Positions 19,819 through 28,782 of a stretch of DNA of 38,368 bases are shown here, piece after piece. The stretch comes from Flavobacteriaceae bacterium (GTDB lineage Bacteria; Bacteroidota; Bacteroidia; Flavobacteriales; Flavobacteriaceae), in NCBI GenBank assembly GCA_013043005.1, contig JABDOZ010000010.1, positions 1 to 38,368 on the forward strand. The letters are read 5' to 3'. The notes below the pieces were generated by a model that was given only the letters and a program-made list of their open reading frames with translations, had not been told where the DNA came from and did not search any database. Both the position numbers and the translations under genes were made by a program. Position 1 is the first letter of the stretch; the number at the start of each line of letters is the position of its first letter.

Positions 19819-20313
19819 TCAATATATTTTGAGCAACTTTGTAATTAGCACTTTTGAAGCTTCCTGTATTCCCGGCGCTAAATTCTCTCCTGGGCCTGCC
19901 ACATTTAAAATTTCCGGTTTGACAGTGACCAACCAATCTGTTATGTTCCGTAGAGTATTTACTTCTTTAATTTCACATATTAAAAATGGCTTATTCAATT
20001 GAATACAAAATCGTATTGTCCATTCAGTTCCTGAATCCATTTTACAATCGCGATCTGGTACGAAGACCAAAGTTGCATCAGAATCTCTGACATTCCATTC
20101 TGTTCTTAACGAACGTGGAACACCAAGAGCAATATTACTGCATTCATTTGGTGTTTCTTTTATTGGTAAATCATCTGGTATTCTTCCATCTTCAGCCTCG
20201 CGATCGGGAGGACACCAGCCTCCTACATTCATACCTAATTCAATCGCAGCCTCCAATGCGCCTCTGTCTACTCCAGTCTGACCTCCTGAAATTATTTTTT
20301 TTATCTTAAACAT
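19819..20313 (-). CDS. Putative molybdenum carrier / YpsA-like Rossmann protein
   Basis: 164 aa; 'IISGGQTGVDRGALEAAIELGMNVGGWCPPDREAEDGRIPDDLPIKETP' is the hallmark of this family. Confidence 0.85.
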   Translation of the reverse strand: MFKIKKIISGGQTGVDRGALEAAIELGMNVGGWCPPDREAEDGRIPDDLPIKETPNECSNIALGVPRSLRTEWNVRDSDATLVFVPDRDCKMDSGTEWTIRFCIQLNKPFLICEIKEVNTLRNITDWLVTVKPEILNVAGPGENLAPGIQEASKVLITKLLKIY

Positions 20314-20330
20314 GACCCAAAATGAATAAT

Positions 20331-22574
20331 TTAAAGAAACTTTCTAAACCATTTTTTGACAATGACAGGGGCTAAAATAAGGTCTACGGCTAAAGTGATC
20401 AAGACTATTATACCTACTAGTAAACCAAGGATGAAAATCTCTAAAGATCCTGAACTCATTAAAATGAAGAAACCACCAATCAGAATTATACTGGTTGCTA
20501 AAATAGCTTTACCACATTCCAGCACAGCAATTCTAATGGATTCTTCAACTGAATTACCTTTTCGTCTTTCCCATTGAAATTTACTCAACAAGTGAATGGT
20601 ATCATCTACTGCAATTACAAATCCTACAGTAAAAATAAGTGAAATTTCAGCCCTGAGGTCTATACCTAAAAAACCCATTATTCCTGCCGTTATCATAAGT
20701 GGAATTAAATTAAGAAAGACCGCTAAAACCGCTAATGCCATATTTTTGAATACCAATCCTAAGGTTAAGGAAACCACCAGAATAGCAATGAATAATCCAA
20801 TAAACGTATTTTGAATACTTTTTTTCTGTGATATATCAATGAGCAGATCAATACCAGAAAGCCTGGCTGTGATGGGTTTATCTTGTATTATCTTATTAAC
20901 TTCATCAAGAATACTTTTATTTATCGCTTCAATTTTGTGCCTGCCATAATCTGGCATTTGTGCTGTAAATTTGAAGCGGGACTTTTCTTTATTCCTCAAA
21001 TAGTCTTTGGTTAGGAATTGTGATAACTCTTTTTCATATTTCTTGACGGTTTTTTTATCTGATGGCAGGGGTTTTTCCATGAAAGTACCTGGGTAATAAG
21101 CTTGATGAATGGTCTGATAATAGTTTACCGGGGATTTCACAAAATTCAAATTTGGATTGGCTTTAAGAAAATTATGAATAGTGTATACCGTTTTCAATAG
21201 TTCAGGTTCATTCAATGCCTGATCGCTCTGAGATGATAGGATCAATTCAAAAGTCCTGGAACCTCCAAAATTATTTTCAAAGAATTCATAACTTTTATAG
21301 AGGTCTGTTTTCTTGTTAATTGAGTAATGACTACTATTTGTATCGATCAAAGTAATTCCATAACTACTGACTAATAGTAGCAAGGCAAATAGAATAATTA
21401 TTGAATTCCGATATTTAAAAAGTCTGTCTAACAGTATAAAAATCTTTTCAGACAACCTGTTAAAGGGCTTGCCAATGGTAAATAAATTTCCTGTTTTTAG
21501 GCCAATAAAAAAGATAGGCAAGAATACGAGAGTTAGTAAAAATGTCAAGAGAACCAAAATAGCCGATTCTACACCAAAGTTTCTCATAGCCTGCATTGGT
21601 GAAAGGTATAACACCAAAAACCCAACAGCGGTAGTAAAGGATGTTATCAATGTGGTCCAGCCGATTTCTTTAAGAGTGTTAACAGTAGCCTCCTTAGAAG
21701 ACAATCCTTTTTTAAATTCCGTATCATATTTTATACATAGATGGATAACGTCAGAGACGGCTACTATTAATATGATTGTAGGAAAAAGATTGGACATCGT
21801 GCTAATCGATTTCCCAAAAAGCACCATGCCACCCAGAAATAAAATGATTACAATAAGGACCAATAGAACGGGGAACAGCAAAGCAATGGGTTTTTTAAAG
21901 ATAAATATCAGGCTTAGACATAAAAAAATAAATATCCAAAAACTAAAAGTTAGAATTTCTTTTATCAATATATTCTTAAAGGAAACGTCAATCACTTCTC
22001 TTCCCCATAAGAATGTTTCAAGGTCATTAAACTCAGTTCTCAAGTTATTGATGTCTGATATCAATATGTCCGATTGTTTGGCATCAAGATTCTCCTCAAA
22101 TTCTATCCAAAGGAAAAGGGTATTACCATCAGCATTAATAAAGTTTTTGGGAAGTTCATCGTTGAAGATCTTTTTTTTATTGAAGGACAACTTTTCTGAG
22201 TTCTCAAATCTTAAATAGTTGACTCCAATTATACCTAACATACTTTTAACCGGAAAGGATAAATTGAGCAGGCTGTTTACCTTTTTGACATTGTTAATAT
22301 TTTTCAAACTATCCGTTATCTGTTCAATGGATTTAAGATAATTAATATTAAAAACTGAGTCAGGACTTTTAACACTTAACAAGATTATATTTTCCTGACT
22401 GGAAAATTCTGATTTCAAATTCTCATAAAAAGCATAATCTGCGTCTTCTTCGTGGAAGAACTGAGATATGTCAGCATCAACCTGAATAAAAGGTGCTTTT
22501 AAACCAGCGATAATTAAAATTAATGTCAAAAGAATTAAGTAGAAATACCTGTATTTTATAAGAGCATTGATCAT
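20331..22574 (-). CDS. MMPL/RND superfamily transporter
   Basis: 747 aa; two 6-TM halves with large loops; duplicated motifs 'VAVSDVIHLCIKYDTEFKKG...LITSFTTAVGFLVL' and 'FVIAVDDTIHLLSKFQWERRKG...LATSIILIGGFFIL'. Confidence 0.9.
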   Translation of the reverse strand: MINALIKYRYFYLILLTLILIIAGLKAPFIQVDADISQFFHEEDADYAFYENLKSEFSSQENIILLSVKSPDSVFNINYLKSIEQITDSLKNINNVKKVNSLLNLSFPVKSMLGIIGVNYLRFENSEKLSFNKKKIFNDELPKNFINADGNTLFLWIEFEENLDAKQSDILISDINNLRTEFNDLETFLWGREVIDVSFKNILIKEILTFSFWIFIFLCLSLIFIFKKPIALLFPVLLVLIVIILFLGGMVLFGKSISTMSNLFPTIILIVAVSDVIHLCIKYDTEFKKGLSSKEATVNTLKEIGWTTLITSFTTAVGFLVLYLSPMQAMRNFGVESAILVLLTFLLTLVFLPIFFIGLKTGNLFTIGKPFNRLSEKIFILLDRLFKYRNSIIILFALLLLVSSYGITLIDTNSSHYSINKKTDLYKSYEFFENNFGGSRTFELILSSQSDQALNEPELLKTVYTIHNFLKANPNLNFVKSPVNYYQTIHQAYYPGTFMEKPLPSDKKTVKKYEKELSQFLTKDYLRNKEKSRFKFTAQMPDYGRHKIEAINKSILDEVNKIIQDKPITARLSGIDLLIDISQKKSIQNTFIGLFIAILVVSLTLGLVFKNMALAVLAVFLNLIPLMITAGIMGFLGIDLRAEISLIFTVGFVIAVDDTIHLLSKFQWERRKGNSVEESIRIAVLECGKAILATSIILIGGFFILMSSGSLEIFILGLLVGIIVLITLAVDLILAPVIVKKWFRKFL

Positions 22575-22771
22575 TAATGGCTGGTTCTCCTGATTAAAAA
22601 TTACAAGATAGGAAGGATTGAGTTAAACTAACCACAACTTGCAATTTTTTGGTATGTACCAACCAATAAAATTTCTTGCTATTCATTGCACAATTACTAT
22701 CTTAGTTTTTTCAAAATTGTGTCAAGAATCATCTAGCAGATAACCAATCTAATTAAAAAGCATATACAATC

Positions 22772-24124
22772 ATGAATAAAATAGCTACTAAATTATCGCT
22801 CAAGGAAAAATTAGGATATGGAGTAGGAGATACGGCTTCTCATTTCGTTTGGGATATGGTAGGATTCTGGATCTTGATTTTTTATACTGACACATTCGGT
22901 ATTTCTGCGGCAGCGGCAGGAACCATAATGCTGATAGCCAGATTCTGGGATATGATAAGCGACCCGATCATGGGTGTAATTGCCGACCGTACCAATACAA
23001 GATGGGGAAAATTCAGACCTTATATATTATGGATGGCATTGCCTTATGCCGTTTTAGCGGTTATGACCTTTTCCACACCAGACCTTGGTTCTTCGGGAAA
23101 AGTGATCTATGCCGGAACAACTTATTTGTTGCTTATGACCGTATTTACGGCTATTAACTTACCGTATTCATCATTAGGTGCTGTTATGACTGCAGACTCT
23201 TATGAACGTACTGAACTGAATTCTTATCGATTTGTATTTGCTTTTATAGGTCAGCTGATCGTATCCGGTACTGCTTTGACATTGGCACGCTATTTTGGAA
23301 AAGGTGATGATGCAGCAGGTTACCAGATAACGATCATTCTCTTTTCAATAATTAGTTTCGCATTGTTCATGGTTACCTTCTCGACAACCAAAGAACGTGT
23401 TGAACCGCCTAAAGAGCAAAAGGAATCCTTGAAGGAGGATTTCAGAAATCTTTTAAAGAACAAACCATGGCTCATCCTATTCTTTGTTGGTGTTATTTCT
23501 TTTGTCATGTTTGCCCTTCAAAACTTATCAATTGCCTATTATTTTAAATATTACATAGGTAATGAAGAAAATGTGCAATTGTTTAATGTAATAGGAACGA
23601 TTGCCTTGATAATTACAATTCCGTTTTCTAAATCCCTGTCAAAGCGCTTTGGAAAACGAAACGTATTTCTCGCGAGTTCTTTGATCTCCGGACTGTTCTT
23701 TATGCTTCTATATATTCCTGGAGAGAAGAGCCTTTTCGCTATCTACACACTTAATATTTTCGCAAAAATGGCCTATGCGCCTGCAGTTCCTCTGTTGTGG
23801 ACTATGTTGGCAGAAGCTGCAGACTATTCGGAATGGAAAACAGGTAGAAGATCTACAGGTCTCGTTTTTTCTGCAGCCACCTTTGCGCAAAAGGCTGGTT
23901 GGGGTATAGGGGGAGCATTAGCTGGATGGTTGCTCGCTATTTTTGAATTCACACCTAACGTGGAGCAAACAGAAACAGCGATAACCGGAATTAAGCTTAT
24001 GATATCAGTTGTTCCTGGCCTATTGTATATGACGTGTGCAATTTTCCTGTTTTACTACCCCATAAATAAAAAAATGGCGAAACAAATGCAGGACGAACTG
24101 GAAGAACGAAAAAGTATATCTTAA
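22772..24124 (+). CDS. MFS transporter of the GPH (glycoside-pentoside-hexuronide:cation symporter) type
   Basis: 450 aa, 12 TM-like; 'DMISDPIMGVIADRTNTRWGKFRPYILW' is diagnostic of MelB-like GPH symporters. Confidence 0.92.
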   Translation: MNKIATKLSLKEKLGYGVGDTASHFVWDMVGFWILIFYTDTFGISAAAAGTIMLIARFWDMISDPIMGVIADRTNTRWGKFRPYILWMALPYAVLAVMTFSTPDLGSSGKVIYAGTTYLLLMTVFTAINLPYSSLGAVMTADSYERTELNSYRFVFAFIGQLIVSGTALTLARYFGKGDDAAGYQITIILFSIISFALFMVTFSTTKERVEPPKEQKESLKEDFRNLLKNKPWLILFFVGVISFVMFALQNLSIAYYFKYYIGNEENVQLFNVIGTIALIITIPFSKSLSKRFGKRNVFLASSLISGLFFMLLYIPGEKSLFAIYTLNIFAKMAYAPAVPLLWTMLAEAADYSEWKTGRRSTGLVFSAATFAQKAGWGIGGALAGWLLAIFEFTPNVEQTETAITGIKLMISVVPGLLYMTCAIFLFYYPINKKMAKQMQDELEERKSIS

Positions 24125-24372
24125 TAATTGAAGACAAGATTTAGAAAATTCGATCCGAGTAAGGGATGCCTCGTATTAATAGCTGTTGATTAACTTTCGT
24201 CCATATTTTTTTGCTATTCATAGAGTTTTTTGTGATAACCCATAGGTTTAAGCGATATTGTATATGCTATTAATCACAAACATTGGATTTTATAATTCAT
24301 TCATCTTCCCTTATCTTCAAAAGTGATTTTATAGTAGTTTAAATTAATTAGTAACAATTAAATTACGTGATC

Positions 24373-24477
24373 ATGAGATCCCTCAACATTGCAAAAAAAT
24401 CGATAGTTGTGCTATTGCTTTCTATTGTATTAACCTTATTTGTTTTATTGACCTATAACGTCATCTATAATTTATAG
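24373..24477 (+). CDS. Candidate small single-TM protein, 34 aa (not in the supplied ORF track)
   Basis: ATG-initiated: MRSLNIAKKSIVVLLLSIVLTLFVLLTYNVIYNL*, positively charged N-terminus then one TM helix. Confidence 0.4.
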   Translation: MRSLNIAKKSIVVLLLSIVLTLFVLLTYNVIYNL

Positions 24478-24622
24478 AATTCAGATAAGAACTAAATTAT
24501 CAGTTTTCTAGGATTGGTCGTAATGATCCTAGTTATGAATTGACAATCTAATCCAAATTTCCATAGTGTCTATTTTCTCATAAATATTTTCTACTTTTAA
24601 TGCTAAAGCAGAACATATTTTT

Positions 24623-25018
24623 ATGACTGATTTAGGAACTATTTTCTCTGGTATTAGAACAGCTATTTCAGTAACAGATAAAGTTTTACCCAAAAAAGGT
24701 ACCAGGATAAATGATAAAGTTAAAGCTGTATCTGCAATGCAGCGTGCCATCAACACAACAGAGGCCTATTTAACCAGGTCCAAGAATCACTACATCCCTA
24801 ATGAACAGCTATCTAACTTATGGTTAGATGCATTCACAGCTATGATTAAGATTGACAAGCAGTTAGCTTTAAGTTTAAGACAGAAAAGTAAGTTTTGGTC
24901 AAACCCTCAGAAATGGATAAAAGAAGATGGAGCTATGGAATTAATTCCAGATCTGAACGGATTAAATGAAAAATGCGAAATGATACTTCTTGAATTACAG
25001 AAACGTAAGAAACTCTGA
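24623..25018 (+). CDS. Hypothetical protein, 131 aa
   Basis: ATG start, helical soluble composition, no family recognised. Confidence 0.65.
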   Translation: MTDLGTIFSGIRTAISVTDKVLPKKGTRINDKVKAVSAMQRAINTTEAYLTRSKNHYIPNEQLSNLWLDAFTAMIKIDKQLALSLRQKSKFWSNPQKWIKEDGAMELIPDLNGLNEKCEMILLELQKRKKL

Positions 25019-25138
25019 AAAGGCATTTCTTGCTAATCATAAATTCTGACTGTAGTTGGCAGTACTGCACCATAAATTTATGGCATGTATTCTTTAATTA
25101 ACAAATGAGATATTAAATGAAAGATTATAACAAAAACA

Positions 25139-25168
25139 AAAAACCCAACGCACCAGTGTTGAGTTTTT
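25139..25168 (-). terminator. Terminator downstream of tRNA-Met
   Basis: Minus strand AAAACTCAAC...GTTGGGTTTT stem (one G-U) followed by a T run. Confidence 0.75.
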
Positions 25169-25175
25169 GCTAATG

Positions 25176-25249
25176 TAGCGAGAACGAGAATTGAACTCGT
25201 GACCTCCGGGTTATGAATCCGACGCTCTAACCAACTGAGCTACCTCGCC
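25176..25249 (-). tRNA. tRNA-Met (CAT anticodon); CCA not encoded
   Basis: Minus strand GGCGAGGTAGCTCAGTTGGTTAGAGCGTCGGATTCATAACCCGGAGGTCACGAGTTCAATTCTCGTTCTCGCTA; acceptor, D, anticodon and T arms pair; anticodon loop TTCATAA. Confidence 0.95.
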
Positions 25250-25373
25250 ATTTATTGATGGCTGCAAATATAAAAACAAAAAATAGCAGTGCAAACTTAA
25301 GTACTCAAATTATTTTCCACTTTTTTTTATTATATCTAAATATTGTATATATTGAGCATCTTAATACCAATTC

Positions 25374-25769
25374 ATGGAAGAGAAGACCAAATTTGAGATT
25401 GAATTTCCTATTCACGCATCACCTCAATTATTGTATCAATATATTTCAACACCTTCGGGATTATCTGAGTGGTTTGCGGACAACGTGAATTCTCGCGGTG
25501 AACTCTTTACTTTTATCTGGGACGACAGTGAAGAACGCGCTAGATTACTTACCAAAAAAAATGGTGAACGCGTAAAATTCAAATGGTTGGATAATGGCGA
25601 TGATGAGAATAGTAGTTACTACTTTGAAATTAGAATCCAGGTTGATGAGATTACTAAAGATGTGTCTTTAATGATCACTGATTTTTCTGAAGAAGATGAA
25701 GTGGATGAAGCCAAAATGCTTTGGGACAATCAGATCTCAGATCTAAAACATGTTTTAGGTTCTACTTAA
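25374..25769 (+). CDS. START-like / SRPBCC (AHSA1-like) domain protein
   Basis: 131 aa; 'EFPIHASPQLLYQYISTPSGLSEWFADNVNSRGELFTFIWDDSEERARLL' typical of START-like proteins. Confidence 0.85.
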   Translation: MEEKTKFEIEFPIHASPQLLYQYISTPSGLSEWFADNVNSRGELFTFIWDDSEERARLLTKKNGERVKFKWLDNGDDENSSYYFEIRIQVDEITKDVSLMITDFSEEDEVDEAKMLWDNQISDLKHVLGST

Positions 25770-25791
25770 TAAAAATATTAGTATTTAATCC

Positions 25792-25799
25792 TATATTTG
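25792..25799 (+). promoter_or_regulatory. Bacteroidota -7 element TATATTTG upstream of the aminotransferase gene
   Basis: Exact TAnnTTTG; no TTG at the expected -33 position. Confidence 0.5.
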
Positions 25800-25803
25800 T
25801 CCC

Positions 25804-25832
25804 GTCCCGATAGCTATCGGGATATTCGGGAC
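25804..25832. repeat. Palindromic element GTCCCGATAGCTATCGGGATATTCGGGAC
   Basis: TCCCGATAGCTATCGGGA (25805-25822) is a perfect 18-bp palindrome; alternative GTCCCGA/TCGGGAC pairing (25804-25810 with 25826-25832). Confidence 0.85.
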
Positions 25833-25838
25833 TTTTTT

Positions 25839-26678
25839 ATGATCAATTTTAACGGAACCCTTACCGACAATACTAATATATCCATTAACAACAGAGGTTA
25901 TCGGTATGGTGATTATTTATTTGAGACCATTAAGGTTGTAAATAATAAGATTCTTTTCTGGGAAGATCATTACTTCAGGCTAATGGCATCAATGCGTATT
26001 TTAAGGATGGAGATTCCTATGTCTTTCACTATGGAATTCCTGCAACAGCAAATTTTGGATACCCTTAATGCAAATGCCCTTCAGGACTCTGACGCCAAAG
26101 TGAGGCTACTCGTAAACAGAGCAGAAGGTGGCTTGTATTTACCAACGAACAATACTGTTGATTACATAGTAACTGCAGAAGAACTGCCATATGATTTTTA
26201 TCTTTTACAAGACGAGCAATATGAGGTGGACCTCTTCAAGGATTACTATGTGTCACCAGACTTGCTTTCAACTTTAAAGACGAATAACAAAGCACTGAAT
26301 GTTGTGGGAAGTGTGTATGCTAGCGAAAATGATCTTGATAATTGTCTTATCCTGAATACCAATAAGAATGTAGTAGAGGCACTAAATGGCAACCTGTTTT
26401 TATTAAAAGATAAGATGCTTAAAACACCTCCATTAAAAGATGGGTGCTTAAAGGGCATTATGCGTAAACAGATATTGGATATTGCCAGAATCATACCTGA
26501 AATATCAGTTATTGAGGAATCCATTTCACCTTTTGAATTGCAAAAAGTGGATGAAATGTTCATTACCAATGTAATTCAGGGAATTGTTCCGGTAACTAAA
26601 TACAGGAAAAAGACCTACAGAACAGAATTTTCACGTTCCTTACTGTCTAAACTAAATACAAAAATAAGGCTGGATTAA
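25839..26678 (+). CDS. Aminotransferase class IV (branched-chain / aminodeoxychorismate lyase-like)
   Basis: Start reassigned from TTG 25797 to ATG 25839. 'NRGYRYGDYLFETIKVVNNKILFWEDHYFRL', 'DNCLILNTNKNVVEALNGNLFLLKDKMLKTPPLKDGCLKGIMR' are class IV PLP signatures. Confidence 0.9.
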   Translation: MINFNGTLTDNTNISINNRGYRYGDYLFETIKVVNNKILFWEDHYFRLMASMRILRMEIPMSFTMEFLQQQILDTLNANALQDSDAKVRLLVNRAEGGLYLPTNNTVDYIVTAEELPYDFYLLQDEQYEVDLFKDYYVSPDLLSTLKTNNKALNVVGSVYASENDLDNCLILNTNKNVVEALNGNLFLLKDKMLKTPPLKDGCLKGIMRKQILDIARIIPEISVIEESISPFELQKVDEMFITNVIQGIVPVTKYRKKTYRTEFSRSLLSKLNTKIRLD

Positions 26679-27235
26679 TTATAACTGGGGTTTTCCGGTG
26701 CATTGGACCAGATGCTGTATTTACCACCTAATTCCAGCATTTTTTCTTTCCAGAACGTATTATCTTCCTTTGAGATAATCTCTGTGTTGTAACTGTTACT
26801 AACAACTACCCAGGAGTTTGAATTCAATTCATCTTCCAACTGATTTTCATCCCATCCGGAATATCCCAGAAAGAAACGAATGTCCTTGCTGGTAACCTGT
26901 TCTGTATTTATAAGGCTAATTATGGTCGTAAAATCACCACCCCAAAATATGCCATTAGAAATTTCAATACTATTGGGAATCAGTTCTGGAATCTGATGGA
27001 TAAAGTACAGGTTGTCCTGCTCTACTGGTCCGCCATTATAGACTTTGAATTCTAATTCAATTTCCGGCACGAGTTCTGTAACACCAAATTCAAAAGGTTT
27101 GTTCAATATAAATCCAATGGAGCCCTCTTCGGTATGATCTGCTAGAATAACAACGGATCTGTTAAATGAAATGTCACCAATAATAGAAGGTTCCGCAATT
27201 AAAAGATTACCTTTTTTTGGCTTTGTAAGTATCAT
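26675..27235 (-). CDS. YqgE/AlgH family protein
   Basis: 186 aa; 'KKGNLLIAEPSI..DISFNRSVVILADHTEEGSIGFILNKP' and 'FFLGYSGWDENQLEDELNSNSWVV'. Confidence 0.94.
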   Translation of the reverse strand: MILTKPKKGNLLIAEPSIIGDISFNRSVVILADHTEEGSIGFILNKPFEFGVTELVPEIELEFKVYNGGPVEQDNLYFIHQIPELIPNSIEISNGIFWGGDFTTIISLINTEQVTSKDIRFFLGYSGWDENQLEDELNSNSWVVVSNSYNTEIISKEDNTFWKEKMLELGGKYSIWSNAPENPSYN

Positions 27236-27309
27236 GGCTGCATTTGATTTATTAACTAAAATAGAATTAATTTCTTGAAAATCAAATTATTTGCATTTTT
27301 TCACATAAA

Positions 27310-27334
27310 AAAAGCTCCTACAAAAGGAGCTTTT
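27310..27334 (-). terminator. Terminator downstream of the HU-family gene
   Basis: AAAAGCTCCT-ACAAA-AGGAGCTTTT; T run on the minus-strand transcript. Confidence 0.85.
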
Positions 27335-27358
27335 CTGTAAGTTTTATAAACGTTTTTC

Positions 27359-27631
27359 TTAGTTTACAGCACGCGATAAATCAGAACCAGCTTTAAATTT
27401 CACAACATTTTTTGCTTTGATTCTTATAGTTTTACCAGTTTGAGGGTTTCTTCCATCTCTGGCAGCTCTTCTTGTAACTGACCAAGAACCGAATCCTACT
27501 AAAGAAACTCTATTTCCTTTTTGAAGCGCACCTTCTATATCAATTAACATAGACTCTAATGCTTTTTTTGCTGCTGCTTTAGTAATTCCAGCACTTTCTG
27601 CCATTCCTTCGATTAAATCTGTTTTGTTCAT
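27359..27631 (-). CDS. HU family DNA-binding protein
   Basis: 90 aa; 'MNKTDLIEGMAESAGITKAAAKKALESM...GFGSWSVTRRAARDGRNPQTGKTIRIKAKNVVKFKAG'. Confidence 0.97.
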   Translation of the reverse strand: MNKTDLIEGMAESAGITKAAAKKALESMLIDIEGALQKGNRVSLVGFGSWSVTRRAARDGRNPQTGKTIRIKAKNVVKFKAGSDLSRAVN

Positions 27632-27694
27632 AATTTAATTTTTAATTATTATTAATAAAATAGTTGGGTTAAACGTTATTGTTATATCCATTTG

Positions 27695-27724
27695 CAAAAT
27701 TATATCTAAAATCCAATCACGCAA
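27695..27724 (-). promoter_or_regulatory. Bacteroidota-type promoter of the HU-family gene
   Basis: Minus strand TTG-N19-TAATTTTG, matching the TTG-N19-TAnnTTTG consensus. Confidence 0.75.
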
Positions 27725-27819
27725 GTAATAGCAAGGGAAAAGCCATTATTTGTTGATAACTTCAAATATTTGTTAATAAAGCATAGGGCTTTTTCTCATT
27801 TTATTTAATTGCAAGAATA

Positions 27820-28782
27820 CTAAGGGTTTGAAAGCATTTTGGCATCCTCATGAAATCGATAGCCATTTAACAGTGATTTTATATTCATCTTTTGCTTTCC
27901 CGGAAGCTGAATTGTTTTTAAGAAAATGTAACCATCTGGCACAGAAACTTTTACTTCTTTTTTAGTGGTTTCAATAGTGCCAACCGTATTTGTATGCTTT
28001 TCTTTTGATATTTCTACCTTGTAGATCTTAATGTTTAACGTTTGCTTGTTATTATAAAGTTGAGTCCATGCCACTGGATAGGGATCAAGTCCTCTTACTT
28101 TATTATAGATGTTTTCGGTTGAGGTTTTCCAGTTAATTCTGCAATTTTCCTTATTCAGTTTATAGGCGGTCTTAATATCGATCTTGTCTGGTTGAGGTGT
28201 TGTTTTTACTGTATTGGTCTCTATTAATTTAACCGTCTCCAGAACAAGATTGCTTCCTATTTCCATCAGTTTATCATGCAGGCTTCCTGCCGTTTCGGTT
28301 GGATCAATAGATACTTCTTTTTGCTTGATCATTTCACCGGTATCTATCTTTTCATCTATAAAAAAAGTTGAAACCCCTGTTTTGGTCTCACCGTTGATCA
28401 GTACCCAGTTAATGGGAGCAGCTCCTCTGTAATCTGGCAGAAGTGAAGCATGTAAGTTAAAAGTGCCATACTTTGGCATATCCCAGACCACTTTGGGTAA
28501 CATCCTGAAAGCAACCACTATTTGAAGGTTCGATTTTAAAGATTGTAGTTCTTTTAAAAAATCTTCATTTTTTAAATTAGTGGGTTGCATAACTCTCAGG
28601 TTTTGTGACACCGCATAAATTTTAACAGCACTTTCATGCAATTTCAAACCCCTACCGGCTGGTTTGTCTGGCGCTGTGATCACCCCAACAACCTTATATC
28701 CCTCATTAATGAGTTTTTTTAAGGTACTAACTGCAAAATCAGGAGTTCCCATAAATATGATTCGCAACTTTCTTTTCTTCAT
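27820..28782 (-). CDS. fmt: Methionyl-tRNA formyltransferase
   Basis: 320 aa; 'RIIFMGTPDFAVSTLKKLI', 'FNLHASLLPDYRGAAPINWVLINGETKTGVSTFFIDEKIDTGEMI'. Confidence 0.97.
   Translation of the reverse strand: MKKRKLRIIFMGTPDFAVSTLKKLINEGYKVVGVITAPDKPAGRGLKLHESAVKIYAVSQNLRVMQPTNLKNEDFLKELQSLKSNLQIVVAFRMLPKVVWDMPKYGTFNLHASLLPDYRGAAPINWVLINGETKTGVSTFFIDEKIDTGEMIKQKEVSIDPTETAGSLHDKLMEIGSNLVLETVKLIETNTVKTTPQPDKIDIKTAYKLNKENCRINWKTSTENIYNKVRGLDPYPVAWTQLYNNKQTLNIKIYKVEISKEKHTNTVGTIETTKKEVKVSVPDGYIFLKTIQLPGKQKMNIKSLLNGYRFHEDAKMLSNP

Noticed and set aside
21469-22218. 249-aa plus-strand ORF antisense to the MMPL transporter
   Set aside because: Low-complexity, basic translation lacking any family features; mirrors a strong coding gene on the other strand.
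6968-24196. GTTGATTAACTTT occurring twice (near 6968 and 24184)
   Set aside because: A 13-mer match between two AT-rich gaps is within chance expectation for 38 kb.
22676-24220. TTGCTATTCAT repeated on both sides of the GPH symporter gene
   Set aside because: Only 11 bp, no inverted ends, no transposase; expected by chance in AT-rich DNA of this length.
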